From: Malikia spinosa
GTDB taxonomy: Bacteria > Pseudomonadota > Gammaproteobacteria > Burkholderiales > Burkholderiaceae_C
Assembly (NCBI RefSeq): GCF_002980625.1
Contig: NZ_PVLR01000019.1
Coordinates: 23,607-87,606 of the forward strand
Direction of reading: 5' to 3'
DNA length: 64,000 nt
Made by a program: the position numbers and the translations under genes. Position 1 is the stretch's first letter. Each line of letters begins with the position of its first letter. This document shows positions 55,140-64,000 of this stretch, one piece after another. The notes under the pieces were generated by a model. It worked only from the letters and a program-made list of their open reading frames with translations. It did no database searches and had not been told where the DNA came from.

Positions 55140-55169
55140 TAATATTGAAAATTTAAATGTAATATTGAA
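55140..55169. repeat. Direct repeat TAATATTGAA, 20-bp period
   Basis: Two copies at 55140-55149 and 55160-55169 lie in the AT-rich leader upstream of the unknown gene. A spacing of about two helical turns would suit a protein binding the same DNA face. Confidence 0.4.
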
Positions 55170-55356
55170 TATGTTTTAGCGCAAGAAAATATTTTAGAAG
55201 TCGGGAGCGTCGGCGTTACCACTATGCCGCCACTGACTTCGTGCTCTGAAACGCATCAAGGCGCACAGGTGCTGCGCGGGAACGCAGCGAGCCTGGCGCC
55301 TTGGTCACGGCGATTGCGCGCGCCCGTTCATGCGGGCAAGCGCGATCGAAGCAGGA

Positions 55357-56307
55357 TCAGCCGTTGAGCTGCTGCTCCAGGTCGTGCAGCACCTGGTAGC
55401 AGGGCAGCACGCTCTGCACGCTCGAGTTCGGCTGGCGGCCTTCGCGGATCGCGGCGAAGAACTCGCGGTCCTGCAGCTCGATGCCGTTCATCGACACGGC
55501 CACCTTCGAGACGTCGATCTGCTCTTCCTTGCCGGTGAACAGGTCGTCGTAGCGCGCGATGTAGGTCGCGCTGTCGCCGATGTAGCGGAAGTAGGTGCCG
55601 AGCGGGCCGTCGTTGTTGAACGACAGGCTCAGGGTGCAGATCGCGCCGTTGGCGGCCTGCAGCTGGATGCTCATGTCCATCGCGATGCCCAGCACCGGGT
55701 GGATCGGGCCCTGAATGGCGTTGGCCTTCACGATCGGGCTGTTGGCCTGGTAGGCGAACAGGTCGACGGTGTGCGCGGCATGGTGCCACAGCAGGTGGTC
55801 GGTCCAGCTGCGGGCCTGGCCCAGCGCGTTGGTGTTGGTGCGGCGGAAGAAGTAGGTCTGCACATCCATCTGCTGGATGTTGAACTCGCCGGCCTGCACC
55901 TTGTTGTGCACATACTGGTGGCTGGGGTTGAAGCGGCGGGTATGGCCGACCATGGCCACCTTGCCAGTTTCGTTGGCCAGGCGGGCGACTTCCTGGCCGG
56001 CCTTGAGCTCGTCGCACAGCGGGATCTCGACTTGCACATGCTTGCCGGCCTTCAGGCAGGCGATCGACTGCGAGGCGTGCATCTGGGTCGGGGTGCACAG
56101 GATAACGGCGTCGAGTTCCTGGATCTTCAGGGCCTCGTCGAGATCGGTCGTGACATGCTTGATGCCGTACTTGTCGGCCACTTCCTGGGTCTTGGCCAGG
56201 TCACGGCCAATGACGGAAATCACTTCCACGTCAGGAATGTTCTTGATGCCGTCCAGGTGCTTGATGCCGAATGCGCCAGCACCGGCGAGCGCGACTTTGA
56301 TGGTCAT
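55357..56307 (-). CDS. pmdC: 4-carboxy-2-hydroxymuconate-6-semialdehyde dehydrogenase
   Basis: 316 residues, Gfo/Idh/MocA-type oxidoreductase like LigC. It oxidises the ring-cleavage product (in its hemiacetal form) to 2-pyrone-4,6-dicarboxylate using NAD(P)+. Seen: VALAGAGAFGIKHLDGI at the nucleotide site, CTPTQMHASQSIACLKAGKHVQVEIP with the Lys and Glu region, and a C-terminal beta sheet. Last gene of pmdEFDABC, 11 bp after pmdB. Confidence 0.94.
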   Translation of the reverse strand: MTIKVALAGAGAFGIKHLDGIKNIPDVEVISVIGRDLAKTQEVADKYGIKHVTTDLDEALKIQELDAVILCTPTQMHASQSIACLKAGKHVQVEIPLCDELKAGQEVARLANETGKVAMVGHTRRFNPSHQYVHNKVQAGEFNIQQMDVQTYFFRRTNTNALGQARSWTDHLLWHHAAHTVDLFAYQANSPIVKANAIQGPIHPVLGIAMDMSIQLQAANGAICTLSLSFNNDGPLGTYFRYIGDSATYIARYDDLFTGKEEQIDVSKVAVSMNGIELQDREFFAAIREGRQPNSSVQSVLPCYQVLHDLEQQLNG

Positions 56308-56318
56308 TTGTTAACTCC

Positions 56319-57616
<1,298 letters not shown>

Positions 57617-57617
57617 G

Positions 57618-58550
57618 TCAGACCTCCTCAGGCCAATAAAGCTTCATCGGGTTGTCGACCAGCAGCTTTTGCTGCAGTTCGGCGGTGGTCGCGATCTGCG
57701 GGATGAAGTCGACCAGCAGGCCGTCGTCGGGCATGTGATCCTTCAGGTTCGGGTGCGGCCAGTCGGTGCCCCAGAGCACGCGGTCCGGGAATTCCTCGAC
57801 CACGCGGCGCGCGAACGGCACTACGTCGACGTAGGCACCTTGCTCGCCGTTCAGGGCCTTGGGGCCGGTGACCGACAGGCGTTCCGGGCAGGAGACCTTG
57901 CTCCAGACGTTCGGGTGCTGGCGCATGAACTTGAGGAACAGCTCGAACTCGGGACCGTCAATCGGCTTGGAGACATCCGGGCGGCCCATGTGGTCGACCA
58001 CCACGGTGGTCGGCAGCGCAGTGAAGAAGTCCCACAGCTCGGGCAGATCCACCGCCTCGAAGTAGATCACCACATGCCAGCCGAGCTTGGCGATGCGGCC
58101 GGCGATTTCCAGCAGCTCATCCTTGGGCGTGAAGTCGACCAGGCGCTTGACGAAGTTGAAGCGCACGCCGCGCACGCCGGCATCATGCAGCGCCTGCAGT
58201 TCCTCGTCGCTGATGCTGCGCTTGACGGTCGCGACGCCGCGTGCCTTGCCGCCGCTGGAGAGGCAGGCGTCGACCATGGCGCGGTTGTCGGCGCCGTGGC
58301 AGGTGGCCTGCACCACCACGTTGCGGGCAAAGCCCAGGTGGTCGCGCAGCGCGTAGAGCTCTTGCTTGGTCGCATCGCAGGGGGTGTACTTGCGCTCGGG
58401 GGCGTAGGGGAACTCGGCGCCCGGGCCGAACACATGGCAATGCGCGTCGACCGCGCCGGCCGGCAGCTGGAATTTGGGCTTGGCCGGACCGGTATACCAG
58501 TCGAGCCAGCCAGCGGTCTTGGTGAAATCACCAGAGGTGGGTTTGGACAT
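57618..58550 (-). CDS. pmdD: 2-pyrone-4,6-dicarboxylate hydrolase
   Basis: 310 residues, amidohydrolase-fold LigI-type enzyme. Metal or substrate His pair in VDAHCHVFGP; Asp near the end in GTDWPHPN. It opens the lactone to 4-oxalomesaconate. Followed by pmdA after 1 bp and preceded by pmdF after a 145-bp gap. Confidence 0.94.
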   Translation of the reverse strand: MSKPTSGDFTKTAGWLDWYTGPAKPKFQLPAGAVDAHCHVFGPGAEFPYAPERKYTPCDATKQELYALRDHLGFARNVVVQATCHGADNRAMVDACLSSGGKARGVATVKRSISDEELQALHDAGVRGVRFNFVKRLVDFTPKDELLEIAGRIAKLGWHVVIYFEAVDLPELWDFFTALPTTVVVDHMGRPDVSKPIDGPEFELFLKFMRQHPNVWSKVSCPERLSVTGPKALNGEQGAYVDVVPFARRVVEEFPDRVLWGTDWPHPNLKDHMPDDGLLVDFIPQIATTAELQQKLLVDNPMKLYWPEEV

Positions 58551-58695
58551 CAGAACAGTCTTTCAATCTTGCAGGAGCGATGTTGCTGGAGCGGTGACGG
58601 GGTGGCTGGACTGGGCGATTTCTGGCCGAAGGACAGTATGAGCCCAGGCCAGCTACCCCGGCGCCGCGACCAAGCGGCGCGATCCAGCACCAAGG

Positions 58696-59379
58696 TCAGT
58701 CGATGTACTTCAGACCAGCGGCGGCCAGCGGCTCGCGCATCTTGTACATGTCCAGACCCAGCACGCCGGCGGCCAGCTTCTGGCGCTTCTCGCCTTCGTT
58801 GGCTTCGCGCGCCAGTGCGACCTTGAGCGTCTGCTCGGCCAGCGCGGCGGGCACGCAGACCACGCCGTCGTCATCGGCCACAATCACGTCGCCCGGATTG
58901 ACCAGCATGCCGGCGCAGACCACCGGGATGTTGACCGAGCCCAGGGTCGCCTTGATCGTGCCCTTGGCGCTGATACCCTTGCTCCAGACCGGGAAGTTCA
59001 TGCGCGTCAGTTCCTTGACATCGCGCACGCCGGCATCGATGACCAGGGCGCGGGCGCCACGGGCCTGGAAGCTGGTTGCCAGCAGGTCGCCGAAGAAACC
59101 ATCGCAGTTGTCGGCGCTGATCGCGGCGACGACGATGTCGCCAGGCTGGATCTGCTCGGCCGCGACATGCATCATCCAGTTGTCGCCGGGGTGCAGCAGC
59201 ACGGTCACTGCGGTGCCCGAGACCTGGGCGCCGGCAAAGATCGGGCGCATGTAGGGCTTCATCAGGCCGACACGGCCCATGGCCTCGTGCACGGTGGCCG
59301 AGCCCAGGGCGGCCAGGGCGTCGGCGGTAGCGCGGTCGGCGCGCTGGATGTTGCGGTAAACGACTCCGAGTTCGTACAT
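58696..59379 (-). CDS. pmdF: 4-carboxy-4-hydroxy-2-oxoadipate aldolase
   Basis: 227 residues, RraA-like fold, as in LigK-type aldolases, with catalytic segments [22 protein letters not shown] and GVRDV (Arg and Asp). It cleaves the C6 acid to pyruvate and oxaloacetate. AAGGA 6 bp before ATG 59379 selects the start. It lies after two hairpin repeats (59396-59472) that separate it from pmdE. Confidence 0.93.
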   Translation of the reverse strand: MYELGVVYRNIQRADRATADALAALGSATVHEAMGRVGLMKPYMRPIFAGAQVSGTAVTVLLHPGDNWMMHVAAEQIQPGDIVVAAISADNCDGFFGDLLATSFQARGARALVIDAGVRDVKELTRMNFPVWSKGISAKGTIKATLGSVNIPVVCAGMLVNPGDVIVADDDGVVCVPAALAEQTLKVALAREANEGEKRQKLAAGVLGLDMYKMREPLAAAGLKYID

Positions 59380-59395
59380 ATCAGTTCCTTGTTCA

Positions 59396-59472
59396 GTTGG
59401 GGACAGAACTAAAGGTCTGTCCCGCAAAGAGACTTAAACGGTTGGGGACAAGACTAAAAGTCTGTCCCGCAA
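59396..59472. repeat. Tandem REP-like hairpins between pmdE and pmdF
   Basis: Two 32-bp copies (59396-59427 and 59441-59472, 45-bp period, 29 of 32 identical) of a unit starting GTTGGGGACA and ending GTCTGTCCCGCAA. Each is a palindrome of the GGGACAGA/TCTGTCCC kind. They resemble REP elements seen near REP-associated transposases in betaproteobacteria. Inside the operon they could form stable RNA hairpins. Confidence 0.8.
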
Positions 59473-59480
59473 GAAGATTT

Positions 59481-60524
59481 TTAAAGGCCCTTGGCCTTGA
59501 GTGCTTTATCCATGCGCGGGAACACGCGGCGCGCGTTGCCTTCGAACACCTTGTAGCGCTGCTCTTCGCTCAGGTTCGGGGTGGCGGCGACATAGCGCTT
59601 GGTGTCGTCGTAGTAGTGACCGGTCTCGGGGTCGATGCCGCGCACGGCGCCGATCATCTCGGAGGCGAACAGGATGTTGTCGACCGGAATCACCTTGGTC
59701 AGCAGGTCGATGCCCGGCTGGTGATAGACGCAGGTATCGAAGAAGATGTTGTTGAGCAGGTGATCCTGCAGCAGCGGCTTCTTCATCTCCTGGGCCAGAC
59801 CGCGGAAACGGCCCCAGTGGTAGGGCACTGCGCCGCCGCCATGCGGGATCAGGAACTTCAGCGTCGGGAAATCCTTAAACAGGTCACCCTGCAGGCATTG
59901 CATGAAGGCGGTGGTGTCGGCGTTCAGATAATGCGCGCCGGTGGTGTGGAAACAGCTGTTGCAGCTGGTGCTGACGTGGATCATCGCCGGCAGGTCGTAC
60001 TCGACCATCTTCTCGTAGATCGGGTACCAGTGGCGGTCGGTCAGCGGCGGGCTGGTCCAGTGACCGCCCGACGGGTCCGGGTTCAGGTTCAGGCCGACGA
60101 AGCCGTATTCCTTGACGCATTTCTCGAGTTCGGCGATGCAGGTCTTGGGATCGACGCCGGGCGACTGCGGCAGCATGGCCGCGCCGATGAAGTTGTCCGG
60201 GAACAGTTCGCTGACGCGGAAGCACAGTTCGTTGCAGATCGCGGCCCAGGTCGAGCTGGTCTCGAAGTCACCGATGTGGTGCGCCATGAAGCTCGCGCGC
60301 GGGCTGAACACGGTTAGGTCGCTGCCACGCTCCTTCATGAGCTTGAGCTGGTTGGTCTCGATCGACTCGCGCAGCTCGTCGTCGCTGATCTTCAGGCTCT
60401 TGGGATCGGGCTGCTTGCTCGGGTCCTTCAGCGCGGCGATCTGCAGGTCACGCCAGGCGCCCAGCGCGGCCGGCGCCGTGGTGTAGTGACCGTGTACGTC
60501 GATGATCAGCGGCTTCTTGCTCAT
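59481..60524 (-). CDS. pmdE: 4-oxalomesaconate hydratase
   Basis: 347 residues, LigJ-like amidohydrolase-fold hydratase. Seen: IIDVHGHYTTAP (metal His pair), GLNLNPDPSGGHW, and FLIPHGGGAVPYHWGR with the later His. First gene of the operon. AGAGGAG 9 bp before the ATG at 60524 selects the start over an upstream open frame. Confidence 0.93.
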   Translation of the reverse strand: MSKKPLIIDVHGHYTTAPAALGAWRDLQIAALKDPSKQPDPKSLKISDDELRESIETNQLKLMKERGSDLTVFSPRASFMAHHIGDFETSSTWAAICNELCFRVSELFPDNFIGAAMLPQSPGVDPKTCIAELEKCVKEYGFVGLNLNPDPSGGHWTSPPLTDRHWYPIYEKMVEYDLPAMIHVSTSCNSCFHTTGAHYLNADTTAFMQCLQGDLFKDFPTLKFLIPHGGGAVPYHWGRFRGLAQEMKKPLLQDHLLNNIFFDTCVYHQPGIDLLTKVIPVDNILFASEMIGAVRGIDPETGHYYDDTKRYVAATPNLSEEQRYKVFEGNARRVFPRMDKALKAKGL

Positions 60525-60605
60525 GGGGTTGAACTCCTCTTTCGGGGTGGATGTTGGCTGGCGAAATTGTGCGCGCGCACTGCCTGAGTCACAAGCCGCT
60601 GGCAC

Positions 60606-60652
60606 GCTAGCTGCTAGCAAATTTTTGCATACCTTGGACAACGATATATAAA
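60606..60652. promoter_or_regulatory. pmd control region: dyads and pmdR promoter
   Basis: Two dyads: GCTAGC-T-GCTAGC (60606-60618) and GCAAA-TT-TTTGC (60617-60628), which overlap by two bases. The rightward promoter TTGCAT (60625-60630), 16 bp, TATAAA (60647-60652) would start transcription about 2 bp before the pmdR ATG. Placement fits LysR autoregulation; not proven. Confidence 0.5.
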
Positions 60653-60660
60653 ATCCTCAG

Positions 60661-61638
60661 ATGGATCTCAAGCAACTCGAATACTTCGTGCGGGTCGCGG
60701 AACTCGGCAGCTTCACCCGGGCCGCGCACACCCTGAACATCGCCCAGCCCGCGCTGAGCCGGCAGGTGCGCCTGCTCGAAGTCGAGCTGCGGCAGAACCT
60801 GCTGCTGCGCAACGGCCGCGGCGCCACGCCGACCGAGGCCGGTCAGCTGCTGCTCGACCACGCGCGCGGCATCCTGCACCAGGTCGAGCGCGCGCGCGAG
60901 GACCTCGGGCGGGTGCGCGGCGCGCTGGCCGGCCATGTCGCGATCGGCCTGCCGCCGACGCTGGCGCGCTTGCTGGCGGTGCCGCTGACACGCGCGTTCC
61001 GGCTCGAGCTGCCGGAGGCCAGGCTCTCGATCCGCGAGGGGCTGTCGACCAGCATGCAGGAAAGCCTGATCCAGGGCCGACTCGACCTGGCCCTGCTCTA
61101 CGATGCCGCGCCGCTGCCCGAGCTCGAGATCCTGCCGCTGTTCGAGGAGGAACTGCTGCTGGTGCAGGCCCGGCCGGCCGGCCTGCTGGAAGACCCGCCG
61201 CCGCCGCCGATCACGCTGCGCGAGCTGGCCGAGCTGCCGCTGGTGATCCCGAGCCGGCCCAACGCGATCCGCATGCATGTCGAACGCGAGCTGGCCGGCC
61301 TGGGCCTGCGGCCGACGATCACGCTCGAGATCGACGGCGTGCCGGCCATCCTCGATCTGGTGGCCGAAGGCATGGGTTATGCCCTGCTGCCGCGCAATGC
61401 GGTCTCGAACACGATACGGCCCTCGGCCTACCAGATGCGTGCCATCAGCGATCCGCCGCTGCGGCCGCGGGTCGCGCTGGCCTGCAGCGCGCAACGCCCG
61501 GCCACGCTGACCCAGCAAGCCGCCGCCCGGCTGCTGCGCGAGCTGTGCGCCCGGGTGCTAGGCCAGCCAGCCCAGCTGCCTGAGCCACCAAAGCAGGCCG
61601 CTGAGCGTGAAAAAGGAAGCCGCCGTAGTAGCCAGTAG
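60661..61638 (+). CDS. pmdR: LysR-family regulator of the pmd operon
   Basis: 325 residues. HTH: VAELGSFTRAAHTLNIAQPALSRQVRLLE; effector domain continues VAIGLPPTLARLLAVPL. Divergent from pmdE, so it most probably controls pmdEFDABC in response to protocatechuate or a pathway intermediate. Likely leaderless. The last 81 bp overlap the convergent AEC gene. Confidence 0.85.
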   Translation: MDLKQLEYFVRVAELGSFTRAAHTLNIAQPALSRQVRLLEVELRQNLLLRNGRGATPTEAGQLLLDHARGILHQVERAREDLGRVRGALAGHVAIGLPPTLARLLAVPLTRAFRLELPEARLSIREGLSTSMQESLIQGRLDLALLYDAAPLPELEILPLFEEELLLVQARPAGLLEDPPPPPITLRELAELPLVIPSRPNAIRMHVERELAGLGLRPTITLEIDGVPAILDLVAEGMGYALLPRNAVSNTIRPSAYQMRAISDPPLRPRVALACSAQRPATLTQQAAARLLRELCARVLGQPAQLPEPPKQAAEREKGSRRSSQ

Positions 61639-62508
61639 CGCGGCGGCGCTGATGCCCTCGTGGCCGTGGCGCTGCGACAGGATGGTGTAGATGCCCATGA
61701 TCGGCATGGCGCTGGTCAGCAGCACGGCGGTGCGCAGCTGCGGATCGGCCACCGGCACCCCCCAGGTCAGCACCGCCAGCATGATCAGCGGATGCAGCAC
61801 CAGCTTGCCCAGCGTGATCTGCAACACCGGCAAGCCCATGCCGCGCAGCGACTGACCGGCCAGACTGCCGCCGATCACGAACAGCGACAGCGCGCCGCTG
61901 GCTTGGGCGAACAGATTGACGGTGCGCCCGATCAGCGGCGGCGGCGTCCATCCCGCCAACGAGGCCAGCAGGCCGGCGACGATCGCGATGATCATCGGAT
62001 TGCGCGCCAGACCCTTGAGCGTCCTGAGCACGACGCGCCAGGCCTGGCCCTTGTCGCCCTCAAGGTCGGCGAAGGCCAGCAGCAGCGGGATCAGCAGCAG
62101 GTTCTCGACCATCATGTTGAGCGCCAGCCCGACGCCAGCGACCGACGAACCCAGCGTCAACAGCGCGACCGGATAGCCGACAAAGCCGCTGTTGGGGCAG
62201 GCCATTCCCATCGCGAACATGCTCGCGTAGCTGAAGGAGCGACGCGCTAACCAGCGGTTGGCCAGCAGGCCCAGCCCGATGACCAGCACACCGGCCAGCG
62301 CATAGGCCGCCATGTAGGACGGATTGAGGATCTCGCCCAGGCTGCGTGAGGCCAGCGAGTTGAACAGCAGCGCCGGCAGCGCCAGGTTGATCACGAACTT
62401 GCCGAACAGGCGCATGTCCGCCTTGGCGAACAGGCCCAGCCGGGTGCAGGCGTAACCGATCAGCACGGCCAGATAGATCGGCCCGGTGATGGACAGGATG
62501 GAAAGCAT
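61558..62508 (-). CDS. AEC-family (auxin efflux carrier-like) permease
   Basis: 316 residues, about ten transmembrane helices. Seen: FVINLALPALLFNSLAS, CPNSGFVGYPVALLTLG, and SAMPIMGIYTILSQRHG. The start at 62508 sits right before helix 1 (MLSILSITGPIYLAVLIGYA). AEC carriers export organic acids; the neighbours suggest an aromatic or dicarboxylic acid. Its final codons overlap the 3' end of pmdR. Confidence 0.88.
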   Translation of the reverse strand: MLSILSITGPIYLAVLIGYACTRLGLFAKADMRLFGKFVINLALPALLFNSLASRSLGEILNPSYMAAYALAGVLVIGLGLLANRWLARRSFSYASMFAMGMACPNSGFVGYPVALLTLGSSVAGVGLALNMMVENLLLIPLLLAFADLEGDKGQAWRVVLRTLKGLARNPMIIAIVAGLLASLAGWTPPPLIGRTVNLFAQASGALSLFVIGGSLAGQSLRGMGLPVLQITLGKLVLHPLIMLAVLTWGVPVADPQLRTAVLLTSAMPIMGIYTILSQRHGHEGISAAALLATTAASFFTLSGLLWWLRQLGWLA

Positions 62509-62632
62509 GGCGCTGATGCTAACCCAGCGCAGGCCCCGCCCAGCCAGCCCGGGGCCGGGCCAGCTCTGGCGCGCGCGGATCGCTCCGGCGGCAGCAAACG
62601 GGGCGGCCAACTGACATCGGCTGTTGCGGCAA

Positions 62633-62712
62633 TTAGGGTAAACCTAGGGTTAACGATAGTTGATGACGCAACCAAGCGCGCATAAAGTTGCGTTCGCAAC
62701 GGATTTACCCCC
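62633..62712 (+). promoter_or_regulatory. TRAP promoter bracketed by TAGGGTAAAC-type motifs
   Basis: Promoter TTGATG (62660-62665), 17 bp, TAAAGT (62683-62688). Upstream are two head-to-tail copies, TTAGGGTAAACC (62633-62644) and TAGGGTTAACG (62645-62655). Downstream, past the start site, is GATTTACCCCC (62702-62712), a match in the opposite orientation. The upstream and downstream bracketing is the same as at the badH operon. Confidence 0.5.
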
Positions 62713-62737
62713 GATCGTTCCACTTGCCGGAGTTTTC

Positions 62738-63784
62738 ATGAAGAACATCTACCCTCCCCTCGCGTCCCTGTCGGTCGCCATCGCACTGGCATTCGGTGCT
62801 TCTGCTGCGCAGGCACAGCAGGTCACGATCAAGTTCTCGCATTTCCTGGCGTCGAACTCCAACTTCCACAAGGGCGTCGCCGAACCGTGGTGTGCCGCGA
62901 TCGAGAAGGACTCGGGCGGCAAGATGAAGTGCCAGCTCTATCCGGCACTGCAGCTCGGCGGCACCCCGCCGCAGCTGGCCGACCAGGTCAAGAACGGCGT
63001 CGCCGACGTGGTCTGGACCTCGCCGAGCTACTCGACCGGCCGCTTCCCGCGCACCGAGGCGCTCGAGCTGCCGTTCTCGCTGCCCCCGGGCGGCGTGACC
63101 GGTGCCCGCGCGATGTGGGATTACACCCAGAAGCACGGCCTGGAAGACTACAAGGACTTCAAGCTGCTGGCCATCTTCAGCGGCACCAACGTCGTCATCA
63201 GCACCGCCAGCAAGCCGGTCATGTCGGCCGATGACCTCAAGGGCCTGAAGCTGCGCAGCCCGTCGCGCTTCACCTCGCTGTTCCTGAGCTCGCTCGGCGG
63301 CACCCCGGTCAACATGCCGGTCGCAGCCGTGACCGAAGGCATCTCCAAGGGCGTGATCGACGGCGCGATGGCCCCGTGGGAGATCCTGCCGGCGGTCAAG
63401 ATCGACGAGGTCACCAAGTACCACATCGAAGGACCGGCCAACCTGGCGGGCTTCTCGCAGACGCCGTTCACCGTGCTGATGAACAAGCGCAAGTACGAGA
63501 GCCTGACACCCGAGCTCAAGGCCGTGATCGACAAGAACAGCGGTCTGGCTCTGTCCGAGCTGGCCGGCAAGGTCTGGGACAAGGGCAATGACGAGGCGCG
63601 CAAGAAGCTGGCCGCCCAGGGCAACAAGGTGCTGGTGATCAAGGATGCCGAGTACAAGGCGATGGTCAAGGCCTCGGCCGGCGTCGAAACCGACTGGATC
63701 AAGCAGGCGACGGCCAAGAACCTCGACGGCGCCAAGCTGGCGGCTGAAGTCCACAGCATCGGCAACAAGTACCTCGGCAAGTGA
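62738..63784 (+). CDS. TRAP transporter solute receptor, DctP family
   Basis: 348 residues. Sec signal peptide ending GASAAQAQQ. Mature protein starts VTIKFSHFLASNSN, typical of DctP. Ligand residues Arg and Asn region around LKLRSPSRFTSLFL and GTPVNMPVAAV, with the Arg in KLRSPSRF. It binds a carboxylate. First gene of a TRAP operon whose DctQ and DctM partners lie mostly beyond the right edge. Shares the TAGGGTAAAC control motif with the alicyclic operon, so a cyclic carboxylate is a possible ligand. Confidence 0.93.
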   Translation: MKNIYPPLASLSVAIALAFGASAAQAQQVTIKFSHFLASNSNFHKGVAEPWCAAIEKDSGGKMKCQLYPALQLGGTPPQLADQVKNGVADVVWTSPSYSTGRFPRTEALELPFSLPPGGVTGARAMWDYTQKHGLEDYKDFKLLAIFSGTNVVISTASKPVMSADDLKGLKLRSPSRFTSLFLSSLGGTPVNMPVAAVTEGISKGVIDGAMAPWEILPAVKIDEVTKYHIEGPANLAGFSQTPFTVLMNKRKYESLTPELKAVIDKNSGLALSELAGKVWDKGNDEARKKLAAQGNKVLVIKDAEYKAMVKASAGVETDWIKQATAKNLDGAKLAAEVHSIGNKYLGK

Positions 63785-63818
63785 GGCTGGCGCGGGGCCC
63801 TGGCCCCGCGTGATTGCC

Positions 63819-63851
63819 GGCCCGACCTGCAACCTGGGGTCGGGCCCTTTT
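63819..63851 (+). terminator. Terminator-like hairpin after dctP
   Basis: GGCCCGACC (63819-63827) pairs with GGTCGGGCC (63838-63846) across a loop; CTTTTC follows. A second GC-rich hairpin lies at 63791-63810. Probably reduces read-through from the receptor gene to the membrane genes, a common TRAP arrangement. Confidence 0.7.
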
Positions 63852-63906
63852 CTTGTGGCGCGACAGGATGTCGCGCTGCTTTCAAAATCCTTATCGGTTC
63901 ACTCCC

Positions 63907-64000
63907 ATGGCAGAACTCATTCCTGACGACCTGGACGCGCCAGCGCCCAGGCGCACCGGCCTGGCCGGCCTGCTCGACACCGTGATCATCTGGTGAGTAC
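63907..64000 (+). pseudogene. Start of a TRAP small permease (DctQ), stopped in frame at 63994
   Basis: The ATG at 63907 opens a frame of 29 codons (MAELIPDDLDAPAPRR then a hydrophobic LLDTVIIW) that looks like the N-terminus of a DctQ protein. A TGA at 63994-63996 stops it just as the first membrane helix begins. A single-base change or assembly error in the GGTGAG at the edge could explain this. The window ends 4 bp later, so the call cannot be settled. Confidence 0.4.

Noticed and set aside
55140..55169. AT-rich direct repeats read as the start of a CRISPR array
   Set aside because: Only two 10-mers with a 10-bp gap; no further repeats, spacers or cas genes.

Overview
The window is a GC-rich chromosomal segment of a betaproteobacterium, most likely of the order Burkholderiales. 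The evidence is a Bug-type solute receptor, a Comamonas-type pmd cluster for protocatechuate 4,5-cleavage, a phasin, a long RpoD with an extended N-terminus, and many metabolic genes under LysR, MarR, TetR or AraC control. I cannot name the genus from sequence alone. No rRNA, tRNA, CRISPR array or complete insertion sequence was seen.

Layout. (1) 1-7222, minus strand: an alicyclic acid operon badH-badI-aliB-aliA-bug-badK-acyl-CoA dehydrogenase (the last runs off the left edge). It encodes cyclohexanecarboxylate activation, two oxidation steps, hydration and ring opening to pimeloyl-CoA. (2) 7417-16677: an osmotic and ion homeostasis block with a LOG protein, ClC channel, DapB-like oxidoreductase, MarR regulator, ProXWV betaine transporter, MscS channel and Ca2+/Na+ exchanger. 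Three of its intergenic regions share the palindrome ATATTTG-N2-CAAATAT placed over promoters. (3) 16793-36028: mixed genes and housekeeping, including RmuC, FKBP, a histone-deacetylase-like enzyme, phasin, dnaG, rpoD, and a TetR-controlled tripartite drug efflux system with a universal stress protein. (4) 36117-44959: a second LigAB-type extradiol dioxygenase pair with its own LysR regulator, a soluble double sensor-CheW protein, and an AraC-controlled class I P450 system (P450, ferredoxin, reductase). (5) 45159-55169: accessory DNA, with a zeta-like toxin module, an AT-rich retron island (48895-51027) and an unknown AT-flanked gene at 53783-55099; EamA, patatin, aldo/keto reductase and SpmAB-like genes lie between them. 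(6) 55357-61638: the pmdEFDABC operon with a divergent LysR regulator, taking protocatechuate to pyruvate and oxaloacetate. (7) 61558-64000: an AEC carrier and the start of a TRAP transporter.

The most interesting system is the retron. A promoter, an msr-msd non-coding RNA with pairing a1/a2 ends and a 20-bp msd hairpin, a nucleoside-deoxyribosyltransferase-like effector and a YADD reverse transcriptase form one minus-strand operon of the same general design as retron Eco1 (Ec86).

Two regulatory patterns tie distant genes together. One is the palindrome of the osmotic block, probably read by the local MarR protein. The other is a TAGGGTAAAC motif that brackets the promoters of both the alicyclic acid operon and the TRAP transporter and also overlaps the promoter of a small gene at 30281-30502. 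The catabolic genes converge on ring cleavage: alicyclic acids go to pimeloyl-CoA, while aromatic acids go through protocatechuate or a relative of it.
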